The notes below the pieces were generated by a model. It made no database searches, had not been told where the DNA came from, and saw nothing but the letters and a program-made list of their open reading frames with translations. The position numbers and the translations under genes were made by a program. This document shows, piece after piece, positions 1 to 9,558 of a stretch of DNA of 15,425 bases. Source of the DNA: an uncultured Actinomycetes bacterium (GTDB taxonomy: Bacteria > Actinomycetota > Thermoleophilia > Solirubrobacterales > 70-9). Where the stretch lies: NCBI GenBank assembly GCA_937907435.1, contig CALCIA010000319.1, positions 1-15,425 on the forward strand, written 5' to 3'. Position 1 is the stretch's first letter. Each line of letters starts with the position of its first letter.

Positions 1-56
1 TCCTGGGCTCCTCATGGGGGTCACAGCCTGCCAGGACCCCCATGAGGAGCCCAGGA
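1..56. repeat. 56-base perfect hairpin, left-edge copy
   Basis: Two 22-base arms (1-22 and 35-56) are exact reverse complements around a 12-base loop, acagcctgccag. The same sequence recurs in reverse-complement form at 15375-15425. It lies 62 bases past the stop of the minus-strand zinc-ribbon gene. Just before it in that reading direction is the box ggccgtccgagg (72-61), which also precedes the right copy. There is no T-tract, so a classic intrinsic terminator is not evident; a dispersed 3'-end element is inferred. Confidence 0.9.
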
Positions 57-118
57 CCTCCCTCGGACGGCCGGATGGGCCACGGAGTCCCGCCCCCGCC
101 GCCCCGTGAGCCGCCCAC

Positions 119-406
119 CTACCCCCGTACCCCCGGATGCCGGACCGCCCTCGGGTCAGGCAGGAAGAGGTCGGTGCCGCAGCGGGGGCAGACCTGGACG
201 TAGAGCTTCACCGGCTTCAGGCACTGGGGGCACTGGCGTTCGGGTTCGTCCTTCTCGCGGCGGTAGAGGACGACGGCGATCAGGCCGAGGATCGGCAGTA
301 CGCCGCCGACGAGGAACCAGATCCAGAACGAGCTGCCCTTCGCCTTGCCGATGATGCCCGTGGCTACGCCGCAGAAGAAGACGATGAGGAGGTACTCGAG
401 GCCCAT
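119..406 (-). CDS. Small membrane protein with C-terminal zinc ribbon
   Basis: A 95-residue protein with two hydrophobic segments (about residues 4-20 and 26-47). A basic/acidic stretch and a four-cysteine zinc-ribbon pattern follow: CPQC at 59-62 and CPRC at 73-76. The layout predicts a short membrane-anchored protein with a cytoplasmic zinc knuckle. I do not recognise a specific family and assign no function. The frame also has a GTG at 412, two codons earlier. ATG at 406 is preferred because a CACAAT box sits 6 bases before it, the spacing used by other genes here, but neither start has a Shine-Dalgarno. A 43-base palindromic repeat lies immediately upstream, separating it from ndh. It may be cotranscribed with ndh or have its own promoter. 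Confidence 0.75.
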   Translation of the reverse strand: MGLEYLLIVFFCGVATGIIGKAKGSSFWIWFLVGGVLPILGLIAVVLYRREKDEPERQCPQCLKPVKLYVQVCPRCGTDLFLPDPRAVRHPGVRG

Positions 407-425
407 GGCCACATTGTGACGGCTG

Positions 426-468
426 GAGTTCGCACTTATCCGCGGTATGCGCGGATAAGTGCGAACTC
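426..468. repeat. 43-base palindromic element, copy 1 (perfect arms)
   Basis: Arms 426-444 and 450-468 are perfectly complementary over 19 bases, with loop gtatg. The outer parts read GAGTTCGCA and TGCGAACTC. It starts 7 bases after the ndh stop codon and lies just upstream of the zinc-ribbon gene. It is the only copy in which the centre of both arms matches; copies at 9391, 9700 and 9948 carry an asymmetric 5-base patch. It may shape the 3' end of ndh mRNA. Confidence 0.9.
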
Positions 469-475
469 GACCGGC

Positions 476-1747
476 TCAGCCGAGGCTTTTGGGCCGGGTC
501 ACCGAGCCGAGCTCGGCGATGTCGCGCTTGAAGGGCATGCTGGCGGTCCAGTCGAGCACCGCGTGGGCCTTGCGGGAGTAGCCCGGGATCTGGCTCATGT
601 GGTAGGTGCGGGCCAGGAACCAGGCGGGGAAGCCGCGCAGTTTGCGGTCGCCGATCAGCCCGACCGCCTTGTAGCGGCCGAGGTTCACGAAGGAGGCCTC
701 GCTGCGGTAGGTGAAGGGTTCCGCGGTGCCCACCCCCAGCTCGGCGGCGATGTTGCGGGCCGCGACCGGGCCCTGGCGGACCGCATGCTGGGCGGTCGGC
801 GGGCAGGTGCCGCCGCGCGGGTCGGGGGCGGCGGCGCAGTCGCCGATCGCCCAGACCGAGTCGAGGCCTTCCACCCGCAGGTGGTCGTCGACCGGGACCC
901 GGCCGCGCTCGTCGAGCGGCACGTTCAGCTGCTTGAGGACCGGCGCCGGGGCGACGCCCGCGGTCCAGACGACCGTCGTGCTCGGGACGACCTCGCCGGT
1001 CGAGAGCGTCACCGAGTTCTTCGTCACCTCTTTCAGCTGCGTCTCCAACTTGATGTCGATGCCGCGGCCGCGCAGCTCCCGCAGGGCGTAATCGGCGAGG
1101 TCCTCGTCGATCTCCGGCAGCACCCGCGGCGCCGCCTCGACCAGGATCCAGCGCATCCCGTGCAGGCGGGCGCGCGGGTAGCTGTCCATCGCGTCGGCGG
1201 CGAAGTCCTGCAGCTCGGCGAGCGCCTCGAGCCCGGCATAACCGCCGCCGATGAAGACGAAGGTGAGGAGTTCCTCGCGCCGCTGCCGATCGTCGGTCGC
1301 GTTCGCCAGCTCGAGGTTCTCGACCACCCGGTTGCGCAGGACGATCGCGTCGGCGAGGCTCTTGAAGCCCATCGCGTGCTCGGTCAGCCCGGGGATCGGC
1401 AGGACCCGCGAGACCGACCCGAGTGCGAGCAGCAGCTGGTCGTAGGGAATCGTCTCCGTGCCGCCGCCTTTGGCCGCCAGCTCGACCGTCTTGGCCTGCG
1501 GGTCGTGGCCGACGATCTCACCCAGCCGCAGGTAGGTTCGCTTGAGGATGTCGCGCAGCGGCGTCACCACGTGGCGCGGCTCCAGCGTCCCCGCGGCGGC
1601 CTCGGGCAGGAACGGCGCGTAGGTCGCGTAGTTCTGCTCGTTGACCAGCACCAGCCGCGCCGACTGCTTCGGCATGACCTTCTCGAGCTCCCGCGCGGCG
1701 GCGAGCCCCCCAAATCCACCGCCCGCGATGACGACGTTCCAAGCCAT
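476..1747 (-). CDS. ndh: Type II NADH dehydrogenase (NDH-2)
   Basis: 423 residues, usual for single-subunit, non-proton-pumping NADH:quinone oxidoreductases, which pass electrons from NADH through FAD to membrane quinone. The N-terminal FAD-binding Rossmann motif GGGFGGL is at 9-15. A second dinucleotide fold with GGGYAGLE at 167-174 should bind NADH. The FAD ribityl-contact motif AIGD is at 300-303, followed by PPTAQHA at 316-322, the conserved quinone-side region. The C-terminal part (about 370-410) has the aromatic/basic amphipathic character that anchors NDH-2 to the membrane. The ATG at 1747 has no Shine-Dalgarno; a TACCGT box lies 6 bases upstream, implying a leaderless transcript. A palindrome at 1765-1783 covers the promoter. 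It starts 47 bases after gatB. A related flavoprotein such as a sulfide:quinone reductase is less likely. Confidence 0.9.
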   Translation of the reverse strand: MAWNVVIAGGGFGGLAAARELEKVMPKQSARLVLVNEQNYATYAPFLPEAAAGTLEPRHVVTPLRDILKRTYLRLGEIVGHDPQAKTVELAAKGGGTETIPYDQLLLALGSVSRVLPIPGLTEHAMGFKSLADAIVLRNRVVENLELANATDDRQRREELLTFVFIGGGYAGLEALAELQDFAADAMDSYPRARLHGMRWILVEAAPRVLPEIDEDLADYALRELRGRGIDIKLETQLKEVTKNSVTLSTGEVVPSTTVVWTAGVAPAPVLKQLNVPLDERGRVPVDDHLRVEGLDSVWAIGDCAAAPDPRGGTCPPTAQHAVRQGPVAARNIAAELGVGTAEPFTYRSEASFVNLGRYKAVGLIGDRKLRGFPAWFLARTYHMSQIPGYSRKAHAVLDWTASMPFKRDIAELGSVTRPKSLG

Positions 1748-1783
1748 GCGCTGACGGTAGCAGCTTGTAACAACGTGTTACAA
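1748..1783 (-). promoter_or_regulatory. ndh promoter with palindromic operator candidate
   Basis: Reading the minus strand, TTGTAA (1783-1778), an 18-base spacer, TACCGT (1759-1754) and 6 bases lead to the ndh ATG. A perfect 8-base inverted repeat with a 3-base spacer, ttgtaaca-acg-tgttacaa (1765-1783), overlaps the -35 box and spacer. A repressor bound there would block transcription. It resembles Rex boxes (TTGTGA...TCACAA) but has A/T where Rex prefers G/C, and odd spacing; a TetR-family site fits equally well. Confidence 0.6.
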
Positions 1784-1794
1784 AGTGCGATGCG

Positions 1795-3231
1795 TCACAG
1801 CCCGAGCTGCTCGCGGATGAGGCGGTTGACCTCGCCGCCGTCGGCGCGGCCCTTCGTCTCCCGCATCACGGCGCCGACGATGGCGCCGATCGCCTTGCCG
1901 TTGCCGGAGCGGATCTGCTCGGCGGCGGCCGGGTCGGCCTCGATCGCGGCGGCGACGATGCCGGCGAGTTCGCCGTCGTCTCCCCCCATCTGGGCGAGGC
2001 CCTCGCGCTCGATCACCGCGGCGACGTCGGCGTCGCCGTCGGCGACCAGGATCGCCAGCACCTGTTTGCCGCCCGCGTGGGACACCTGCTTGGAGGCGAC
2101 GGCACCGATCAGGTCGGCAAGCGGCTGCACCGCGGGGCGCTCGGCGTCGTCGGCCGCGCGCAGGGCCGCGGTCAGGTCACCGGTCACCCAGTTGGCGACG
2201 ACGCGCGGCTCGGCAGCCTCGCCGACCGCGGCGACGACGGCCTCGAAGTAGGCGGCCTGGTCGGGGTCCCCGGCGAGCAGGCGCGCCTGCGCCTCGTCGA
2301 GTCCCAGCTCCGCTTCATAACGGGCCGTGCGCGCCGCGGGCAGCTCCGGCAGCGAATCGCGCGCCTCCTGGAGCATCGCCTCGGTCGGCGCGATCGCGAC
2401 CAGGTCGGGCTCGGGGAAGTAGCGGTAGTCGTGGGCTTCCTCCTTCGAGCGCAGCGAGGTGAGGTCGCCGCTCGCCGGGTCGAAGTGGAGCGTCTCCTGC
2501 TCGACCGTCCCCTCCGCCCCGATCAGCTCGCGCTGGCGCTCCAGCTCGGCTTCGATCCCGCGCTGCAGGAAGCGGAAGGAGTTCATGTTCTTCAGCTCGG
2601 TCTTGACCCCGAGCTCGGTCGAGCCCGCCGGGCGCACCGACACGTTGGCGTCGACCCGCAGGCTCCCCTCCTCCATGTTCACGTCGGAGACGCCGAGCTG
2701 GCGCACCGTCTCGCGCAGCAGGCGCGCCCACTCGGCCGCTTCGGCGGCGCCGCGGAGGTCGGGCTCGGTGACGATCTCGACCAGCGGCGTGCCGCCGCGG
2801 TTGAAGTCGACGAGCGAGGCGGCGGAGCCGTGGATGCGCCCCGATTCGCCGACGTGGATCGTCTTCGCCGCGTCCTCCTCGAGGTGGGCGCGGGTGATGC
2901 GGATGTCGCCGAGCTTCCCTTCGCCGCAGATCGGGATGTCGTACTGGCTGATCTGGTAGGCCTTCGGGTTGTCGGGATAGAAGTAGTTCTTGCGGTGGAA
3001 GATCGAGCGGGGGGCGATCTCGCAGCCCAGCGCCATCCCGATCTTCAGCGCGTAACGGACCGCTTCCTCGTTGGGGACCGGCAGGACGCCCGGGTGGGCG
3101 AGGCAGATCGGACAGGTGTGGACGTTCGGCTCGTCGCCGAAGGAGAGCTCGCAGCCGCAGAACATCTTCGTGCGGGTCGCGAGCTGCACGTGGATCTCGA
3201 GGCCGATGACCGCCTCCAGCTCCTCAGGCAT
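1795..3231 (-). CDS. gatB: Asp/Glu-tRNA amidotransferase subunit B
   Basis: 478 residues, standard for GatB. This subunit binds and phosphorylates misacylated Glu-tRNA(Gln)/Asp-tRNA(Asn) and amidates it with ammonia from GatA. The zinc-site cysteines are C25, C27, C40 and C43 in KMFCGC...HTCPICL. The signatures YFYPDNPKAYQISQYDIPI and YRYFPEPDL are present, and the last ~150 residues form the helical tail plus YqeY-like tRNA-binding domain. The frame stays open upstream, but the ATG at 3231 is chosen because the protein then begins MPEELEAVIGLEIH as in homologues and a gggaggt Shine-Dalgarno precedes it. The ATG overlaps the gatA stop (ATGCCTGA, 8 bases), indicating coupled translation. HPG stands where GMPG or GLPG is common after the fourth cysteine. 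Confidence 0.97.
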   Translation of the reverse strand: MPEELEAVIGLEIHVQLATRTKMFCGCELSFGDEPNVHTCPICLAHPGVLPVPNEEAVRYALKIGMALGCEIAPRSIFHRKNYFYPDNPKAYQISQYDIPICGEGKLGDIRITRAHLEEDAAKTIHVGESGRIHGSAASLVDFNRGGTPLVEIVTEPDLRGAAEAAEWARLLRETVRQLGVSDVNMEEGSLRVDANVSVRPAGSTELGVKTELKNMNSFRFLQRGIEAELERQRELIGAEGTVEQETLHFDPASGDLTSLRSKEEAHDYRYFPEPDLVAIAPTEAMLQEARDSLPELPAARTARYEAELGLDEAQARLLAGDPDQAAYFEAVVAAVGEAAEPRVVANWVTGDLTAALRAADDAERPAVQPLADLIGAVASKQVSHAGGKQVLAILVADGDADVAAVIEREGLAQMGGDDGELAGIVAAAIEADPAAAEQIRSGNGKAIGAIVGAVMRETKGRADGGEVNRLIREQLGL

Positions 3232-4780
3232 GGCGGGCACCTCCCTTCCAGGGGATCGCGTCGCCCGCGGCGGCCTCGAAGCCGAGCGCGCCCTCCAGCG
3301 CGTGCGCGGCCTCCAGGAGCTTCTGCTCGGCGAAGGCCGGGGCGGCAATCTGGAAGCCGACGGGAAGCCGCGGCGCGCCGTCGCCGCCGTCCTCCGGCGC
3401 CGCCAGCCCGGCAGGGAGCGCGATCGCCGGGATCCCGGCAAGGCTCATCGGCACGGTGAAGAAGTCGTTCATGTACATCGCCAGCGGGTCGTCGGTCTTG
3501 GCGCCGAGCTCGAACGCGACCGAGGGCGAGGTCGGCGTGATCACGAAGTCGACGTCGGCGAAGGCGGCGTCGAAGTCCTGCGCAATCCGCGTGCGCACCT
3601 TCTGGGCCTGGCCGTAGTAGGCGTCGTAATAACCGGAGGAGAGCGCGTAGGTGCCGAGCATGATGCGCCGCTTCACCTCGGGACCGAAGCCGACCGAGCG
3701 GGTCGTCTCGTACATCTCGACCAGGTCCGCGTCGCCGGCCTCGCGCAGGCCGTAGCGGACGCCGTCGAAGCGGGCGAGGTTCGAGGACGCCTCGGCCGGC
3801 GCGAGCACGTAGTAGGCCGAGATGCCGTGCTCGGCGTGCGGCAGGGTGATCTCGACGATCTGGCCGCCGAGCTCCTCGATCCGCGCCACCGTCGCCTCGA
3901 AGACGGCGCGGACGCCGGCGTCGAGCGTCGCCTCGCCGAGCTCGCGCGGGACGCCGAAGCGCAGGCCGGCGAGGTCCTCGCGGGTGGGGAGCTCGATGCC
4001 ACCCTCGATCCCGACCGAGGTCGAGTCGAGCTGGTCCATGCCCTGCATCACGCCGAGCAGGAGCGCCGCGTCGGTGACGTCACGGGTGAACGGGCCGCAC
4101 TGGTCGAGCGAGGAGGCGAAGGCGATCATCCCGAAGCGCGAGATCGCGCCGTAGGTCGGCTTCAGGCCGACGATGCCGCAGAGCGAGGCGGGCTGGCGGA
4201 TCGAGCCGCCGGTGTCGGTGCCGAGCGCCGCCGGGGCGAGGCCGCCCGCGACCGCCGCCGCCGAGCCGCCCGAGGAGCCGCCGGGGACGCGCCCGCGGTC
4301 CCAGGGGTTGAGCACCGGGCCGTAGCCGGAGTTCTCGTTCGAGGAGCCCATCGCGAACTCGTCCATGTTGGTCTTGCCGAGGACGTGCGCGCCCGCGGCG
4401 GTCAGCTTGCGCACGGCGGTCGCGGTGTAGGGCGGCCGGTAGCCCTCCAGGATCCGCGACCCGGCCGTGGTCGGGATGCCCTGGGTGGTGAAGATGTCCT
4501 TGATCGCGATCGGGACGCCGGCCAGCGGCCCCGACTCGGCGGGCGCGGGCGCGTTCGACCCGTAGGGCGTCGCCTCCCCCTCGCCGGCAGGCGCGCTCTC
4601 GCCGTCGCCGTTCCAGTCGGGTTCGAGCGACTCGGCATGCTCGGCGGTCCAGAGGTAGGCGTTCAGCTCGTCGGCCGCGGCGGCAGCGCGCCAGGCGGCG
4701 CCGTACTCCTCGGCGGAAATCTCGCCCGCGGCGATCTTCGCCGCCGCCTCGGCGACGGTCAGGTCGGTCAGCTCGGCCAT
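3224..4780 (-). CDS. gatA: Asp/Glu-tRNA amidotransferase subunit A
   Basis: 518 residues of the amidase-signature family. It hydrolyses glutamine and channels the ammonia to GatB for transamidation of Glu-tRNA(Gln)/Asp-tRNA(Asn). The Ser-cisSer-Lys triad is visible: K94 in IAIKDIF, S169 in PGGSSGGS, and S193 in GTDTGGSIRQPA. The 24-residue spacing between the two serines is as expected. It is about 20-30 residues longer than typical GatA. The extra length is an acidic, Gly/Pro/Ala-rich stretch at about 50-84, just before the catalytic lysine, probably a surface loop. The start ATG overlaps the gatC stop by one base (TGATG) and has no clear Shine-Dalgarno, so reinitiation is likely. Confidence 0.97.
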   Translation of the reverse strand: MAELTDLTVAEAAAKIAAGEISAEEYGAAWRAAAAADELNAYLWTAEHAESLEPDWNGDGESAPAGEGEATPYGSNAPAPAESGPLAGVPIAIKDIFTTQGIPTTAGSRILEGYRPPYTATAVRKLTAAGAHVLGKTNMDEFAMGSSNENSGYGPVLNPWDRGRVPGGSSGGSAAAVAGGLAPAALGTDTGGSIRQPASLCGIVGLKPTYGAISRFGMIAFASSLDQCGPFTRDVTDAALLLGVMQGMDQLDSTSVGIEGGIELPTREDLAGLRFGVPRELGEATLDAGVRAVFEATVARIEELGGQIVEITLPHAEHGISAYYVLAPAEASSNLARFDGVRYGLREAGDADLVEMYETTRSVGFGPEVKRRIMLGTYALSSGYYDAYYGQAQKVRTRIAQDFDAAFADVDFVITPTSPSVAFELGAKTDDPLAMYMNDFFTVPMSLAGIPAIALPAGLAAPEDGGDGAPRLPVGFQIAAPAFAEQKLLEAAHALEGALGFEAAAGDAIPWKGGARHA

Positions 4781-5073
4781 CAGTCGGCGTCGGCCTGCGG
4801 CGAGGGGACGCGGAAGGCGCCGTCGAAGGGCTCCGGCGCGTTGGCCAGCGCCACCGCCGGCGGCATGCTCTGCCAGGGCTGGTCGGCGCGCAGCACGTTC
4901 TCCAGGTGGACGACGTGGGAGGTCGGCTCGACCCCCTCCAGATCGAGGCCGCGGATCCGGTCGACGTGCTCGAGGATGCCCGAGAGCTCCCCGGCAATCG
5001 TCTCGACTTCGGCCTCGTCGAGGCGCAGCCGCGCCAGGCGGGCGACGTGAAGTACCTGCTCGCGATCGATCAC
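4780..5073 (-). CDS. gatC: Asp/Glu-tRNA amidotransferase subunit C
   Basis: 97 residues, the normal size for GatC, the small subunit that wraps GatA and GatB and stabilises the complex. The N-terminus IDREQVLHVARLARLRL and the later LEGVEPTSHVV region are family hallmarks. The C-terminal motif usually reading LREDxV is here VLRADQPW. The GTG at 5073 is chosen because it gives the canonical N-terminus. Further upstream the frame reads through the hairpin repeat at 5120-5164, which is unlikely to be coding. A TAGAAT box 7 bases before the GTG and no Shine-Dalgarno suggest a leaderless transcript. First gene of gatC-gatA-gatB; ndh follows after 47 bases with its own promoter. Confidence 0.95.
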   Translation of the reverse strand: MIDREQVLHVARLARLRLDEAEVETIAGELSGILEHVDRIRGLDLEGVEPTSHVVHLENVLRADQPWQSMPPAVALANAPEPFDGAFRVPSPQADAD

Positions 5074-5080
5074 GGGGCGG

Positions 5081-5086
5081 ATTCTA
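5081..5086 (-). promoter_or_regulatory. gatC -10 box (TAGAAT)
   Basis: TAGAAT on the minus strand ends 7 bases before the gatC GTG, placing the transcription start at or next to the start codon. No convincing -35 was found. Confidence 0.55.
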
Positions 5087-5119
5087 GGTGCCGTGCAACC
5101 GCGAAGGGGCGCGACTCGT

Positions 5120-5164
5120 TCCGTGGTTCGAAATCCACGGTACGGGTGGATTCCGCACCACGGA
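5120..5164. repeat. Imperfect palindrome upstream of gatC
   Basis: Arms 5120-5138 and 5146-5164 pair at 17 of 19 positions around a 7-base loop. The left half, GTTCGAAATCCACGGTA, resembles the left half of the 43-base palindromic family (GTTCGCAGAAATCCGCGGTA), so this may be a diverged member. Confidence 0.7.
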
Positions 5165-5193
5165 GCCCGGTCGCCCAAGAGCCCGGCCCCCCA

Positions 5194-5302
5194 AGCGCGG
5201 TCGTCCTTCCGTCCGCCCACCGTGCCGCGGTCGTCCTTCCGTCCGTCTACCGGACCTTAAGTCGACCGCGCCGGCAGGGCCGGACGAAAGGACGACCGCG
5301 CT
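5194..5302. repeat. Two direct arms plus one inverted arm
   Basis: The 20-base unit cgcggtcgtccttccgtccg occurs at 5196-5215 and 5226-5245 (period 30). A reverse-complement copy with one mismatch is at 5281-5300; pairing with the first copy extends to 22 positions (5194-5215 with 5281-5302). One arm can therefore pair with either of two partners, giving alternative hairpins downstream of the membrane-protein gene. Confidence 0.8.
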
Positions 5303-5410
5303 GCTGGGGCGTAGACGCTCGCCGAGGCGGCGTGCATGGGCGGCAGGTGACGGGCATGGGCGGCGCGCCGCGGCCACGGCGCTGGGCGGCGGCCCGCCTG
5401 GCGACAAGCC

Positions 5411-6154
5411 CTAGGTTTGGCGACGCGAGCGCCGTGGTGACTCGAGGCTCTTGCCGATCGAGGCGAACGAGGTGCCCTCCTCGCCCATCGTCCGCCAGCC
5501 GCCGTAGGCGATGCCGAGGGCGGCGGCCAGGGCGAGGAAGATCGGCAGCCTCAGGGTCGATTCGTAGGCGAGTTCGGAGAAGGCGCCCTCGGGACCGGGC
5601 GGGGAGATGATCCGGATCAGGATCAGGACCGCGGCGAGGATGCCGAGTACGCAGATCGCCGCGGCGGGCGGGATCGCGGGCTTCCAGTCGGTGCCGCTGA
5701 GGCGCAGGATCGCGGCGCCGACGGTGACGACGATCGCCAGCATCAGGAACAGCGGGATCACTTCGAGGGTGTCCCAGGCACTGCCGCCGCCGCTCCCGGT
5801 GACGACTCCGCCGAGCGTTTCGGCGCTGGTGGTCGCCTTGGCGCCGTACCAGTCGAAGAACATCAGGATGAAGAGCAGGATCGCCGCGACCAGCGCGATC
5901 GCTTCGCCGGCGCGCAGCCGGGGCAGGCGCCGACCGCCGCGACGCGTTCCGCCCTGTCGCCGGCCCCGGCGCGCGTCGCCGTCGCCGCGCGGCTCGTCCT
6001 TACGCGGCGCGTCATCGCCGCGCGACGCGCGATCCCGCGCCGGCTTGCCTTTGCCGCTCGACTCCGCCTCCTCGCCCGTTTTGATCGCCTCGGCCGCCTT
6101 GCGCCGCGGGCCGCGTCGCCGCCGACCTTGCCCTTCGTCGGCGGCGGGGGTCAT
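5411..6154 (-). CDS. Four-helix membrane protein with charged N-terminus
   Basis: 247 residues. The first ~80 are low-complexity and highly charged (Arg/Gly/Asp/Glu/Lys), likely disordered and cytoplasmic. Four hydrophobic segments follow at about 84-101 (ending FFDWY), 130-151, 160-183 and 201-220, then a short basic tail. A Gly/Ser-rich loop (115-126) lies between helices 1 and 2. I do not recognise the family and assign no function. The ATG at 6154 overlaps the folD stop as ATGA, so translation is probably coupled to folD; longer upstream starts would lie inside folD. It is the last gene of the pcrA-folD operon, a placement that need not mean shared function. Confidence 0.8.
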   Translation of the reverse strand: MTPAADEGQGRRRRGPRRKAAEAIKTGEEAESSGKGKPARDRASRGDDAPRKDEPRGDGDARRGRRQGGTRRGGRRLPRLRAGEAIALVAAILLFILMFFDWYGAKATTSAETLGGVVTGSGGGSAWDTLEVIPLFLMLAIVVTVGAAILRLSGTDWKPAIPPAAAICVLGILAAVLILIRIISPPGPEGAFSELAYESTLRLPIFLALAAALGIAYGGWRTMGEEGTSFASIGKSLESPRRSRRQT

Positions 6155-7008
6155 CGGCTCGCCATGCGGGCGCGTCCGGCCGCCAGCGTGTTGTGGAGCA
6201 GCATCGCGATCGTCATCGGGCCGACGCCGCCGGGGACCGGGGTGATCGCCGAGGCCACCTCGGCGGCCGCGTCGAAGTCGACGTCGCCGACCAGGCCGTC
6301 CTCGGTGCGGTTGATGCCGACGTCGATCACCACCGCGCCGGGCTTGACCGCGTCCTTGCCGAGCAGGCGCGGCACGCCGACCGCGGCGACGAGGATGTCG
6401 GCCTGCGCGCAGACGGCGTCGAGATCGCGGGTGCGCGAGTGGCACATCGTCACGGTCGCGTTGCCCATCAACAGGAGGCGGGCGACGGGGACGCCGACCA
6501 GCTTCGAGCGCCCGACCACGACCGCGTGCGCGCCTTCCACCTCGACCCCCTCGTGGGCGAGCAGTTCCATCACCCCGGCCGGCGTGCAGGAGACGAGCCC
6601 GGGCGTGCCGTGCGCGAGCAGGCCCGCGTTGACCGGCGTGAGGCCGTCGACGTCCTTGGCGGGGTCGATCGTCGCCACCACCGCGTCGGAGTCGAGGTGG
6701 TCGGGCAACGGTAGCTGGACGAGGATGCCGTCGACCTCCTCGTCGGCGTTCAGGTCACCGACCAGCCCCTCGAGGTCCTCCTGGCGGGTCGCGGCGTCGA
6801 GCTCGTGGTGGACGGAGCGGATGCCGACCTCGCCCGAGGCTTTGCGCTTGCCGCCGATGTAGACCTGGGACGCCGGGTCCTCGCCGACCAGCACCGTCGC
6901 CAGGGCAGGGGCGCGGCCGAACTCCTCCGCGAAGGCGGCGGCGTCGACCTTGACCCGCTCTTTGACCGCTGCCGCGACCGCTTTGCCGTCGATGACCCGC
7001 GCGGCCAT
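6151..7008 (-). CDS. folD: Methylene-THF dehydrogenase / cyclohydrolase
   Basis: 285 residues, standard FolD length. It oxidises 5,10-methylene-THF with NADP and hydrolyses the product to 10-formyl-THF in the cytosolic one-carbon pathway. The active-site pair Y50 and K54 lies in SQVYIGGKR. Q98 in GILVQLPLP and D121 in PAKDVDGLTP match the conserved catalytic/substrate residues. The CTPAG segment is at 141-145, the Rossmann-fold dinucleotide segment VVVGRSKLVGVPVA begins at 163, and the family tail TPVPGGVGPMT is at 256-266. The ATG at 7008 directly abuts the pcrA stop codon with no intervening base. An AGGAAG Shine-Dalgarno lies inside the end of pcrA, so the two are one operon. Confidence 0.97.
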   Translation of the reverse strand: MAARVIDGKAVAAAVKERVKVDAAAFAEEFGRAPALATVLVGEDPASQVYIGGKRKASGEVGIRSVHHELDAATRQEDLEGLVGDLNADEEVDGILVQLPLPDHLDSDAVVATIDPAKDVDGLTPVNAGLLAHGTPGLVSCTPAGVMELLAHEGVEVEGAHAVVVGRSKLVGVPVARLLLMGNATVTMCHSRTRDLDAVCAQADILVAAVGVPRLLGKDAVKPGAVVIDVGINRTEDGLVGDVDFDAAAEVASAITPVPGGVGPMTIAMLLHNTLAAGRARMASR

Positions 7009-9327
<2,319 letters not shown>

Positions 9328-9333
9328 CCGCCG

Positions 9334-9339
9334 AGCATA
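9334..9339 (-). promoter_or_regulatory. pcrA -10 box (TATGCT)
   Basis: TATGCT on the minus strand ends 6 bases before the GTG at 9327, with no Shine-Dalgarno between. It fits a leaderless start and supports the shorter pcrA start. No clear -35 was seen. Confidence 0.5.
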
Positions 9340-9390
9340 GCCAGGGGCTCGGAGGGGGCCTGCGGGGCCGATCCCGCTTCCTCCGTCGGT

Positions 9391-9433
9391 GAGTTCGCAG
9401 AAATCCGCGGTATGCGCGGAGAAGTGCGAACTC
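9391..9433. repeat. 43-base palindromic element, copy 2
   Basis: Outer arms GAGTTCGCA (9391-9399) and TGCGAACTC (9425-9433), inner stem CCGCG/CGCGG, loop gtatg. The middle of the arms is mismatched (gaaat opposite agaag), forming a purine-rich internal loop. The following bases CACCTGTCCCGCC are nearly repeated after copy 4. Confidence 0.9.
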
Positions 9434-9512
9434 ACCTGTCCCGCCCACCGGGCCCCGGGGTGCCGACGGAGGCTGGCGCCTCGGGGGCGTGCGCAGGGAT
9501 TGCTGTCGCCTC

Positions 9513-9558
9513 GCGGCTGATCGGCGGCCCCGGCTCGCTAAGGCCGCCGATCAGCCGC
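9513..9558. repeat. 17-bp perfect hairpin
   Basis: Arms 9513-9529 and 9542-9558 are perfect reverse complements (gcggctgatcggcggcc) around a 12-base loop. No relation to the 43-base family is visible. No T-tract follows on either side. Confidence 0.85.

Larger units (their letters stand above)
5074..5410. other. 337-base intergenic gap with repeats
   Basis: Separates gatC from the end of the pcrA-folD-membrane protein operon. It holds the gatC -10 box, an imperfect palindrome (5120-5164), a three-copy arm repeat (5194-5302) and a short direct repeat gcatgggcggc near 5333-5364. No open frame here looks like a protein: all available frames run through the repeats and have low-complexity Arg/Pro-rich composition. 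Confidence 0.6.

Noticed and set aside
137..2251. 704-codon open frame on the plus strand
   Set aside because: It lies antisense to ndh and gatB, and its composition (Arg/Ala/Gly/Asp-rich without motifs) is typical of antisense frames in GC-rich DNA.
3232..3441. N-terminal extension of gatB
   Set aside because: It lies inside the gatA coding sequence. The ATG at 3231 gives the family N-terminus and has a Shine-Dalgarno.
3071..5050. 659-codon open frame on the plus strand
   Set aside because: Antisense to gatA and parts of gatB and gatC; no domain features.
5126..5137. GGTTCGAAATCC resembling a tRNA T-arm
   Set aside because: No acceptor stem, anticodon arm or D-arm can be built around it; it is the arm of a palindrome.
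9328..9435. N-terminal extension of pcrA to an ATG at 9435
   Set aside because: The added residues are encoded by a copy of the 43-base palindrome and by promoter-like sequence. The GTG at 9327 has a well-placed -10 box.
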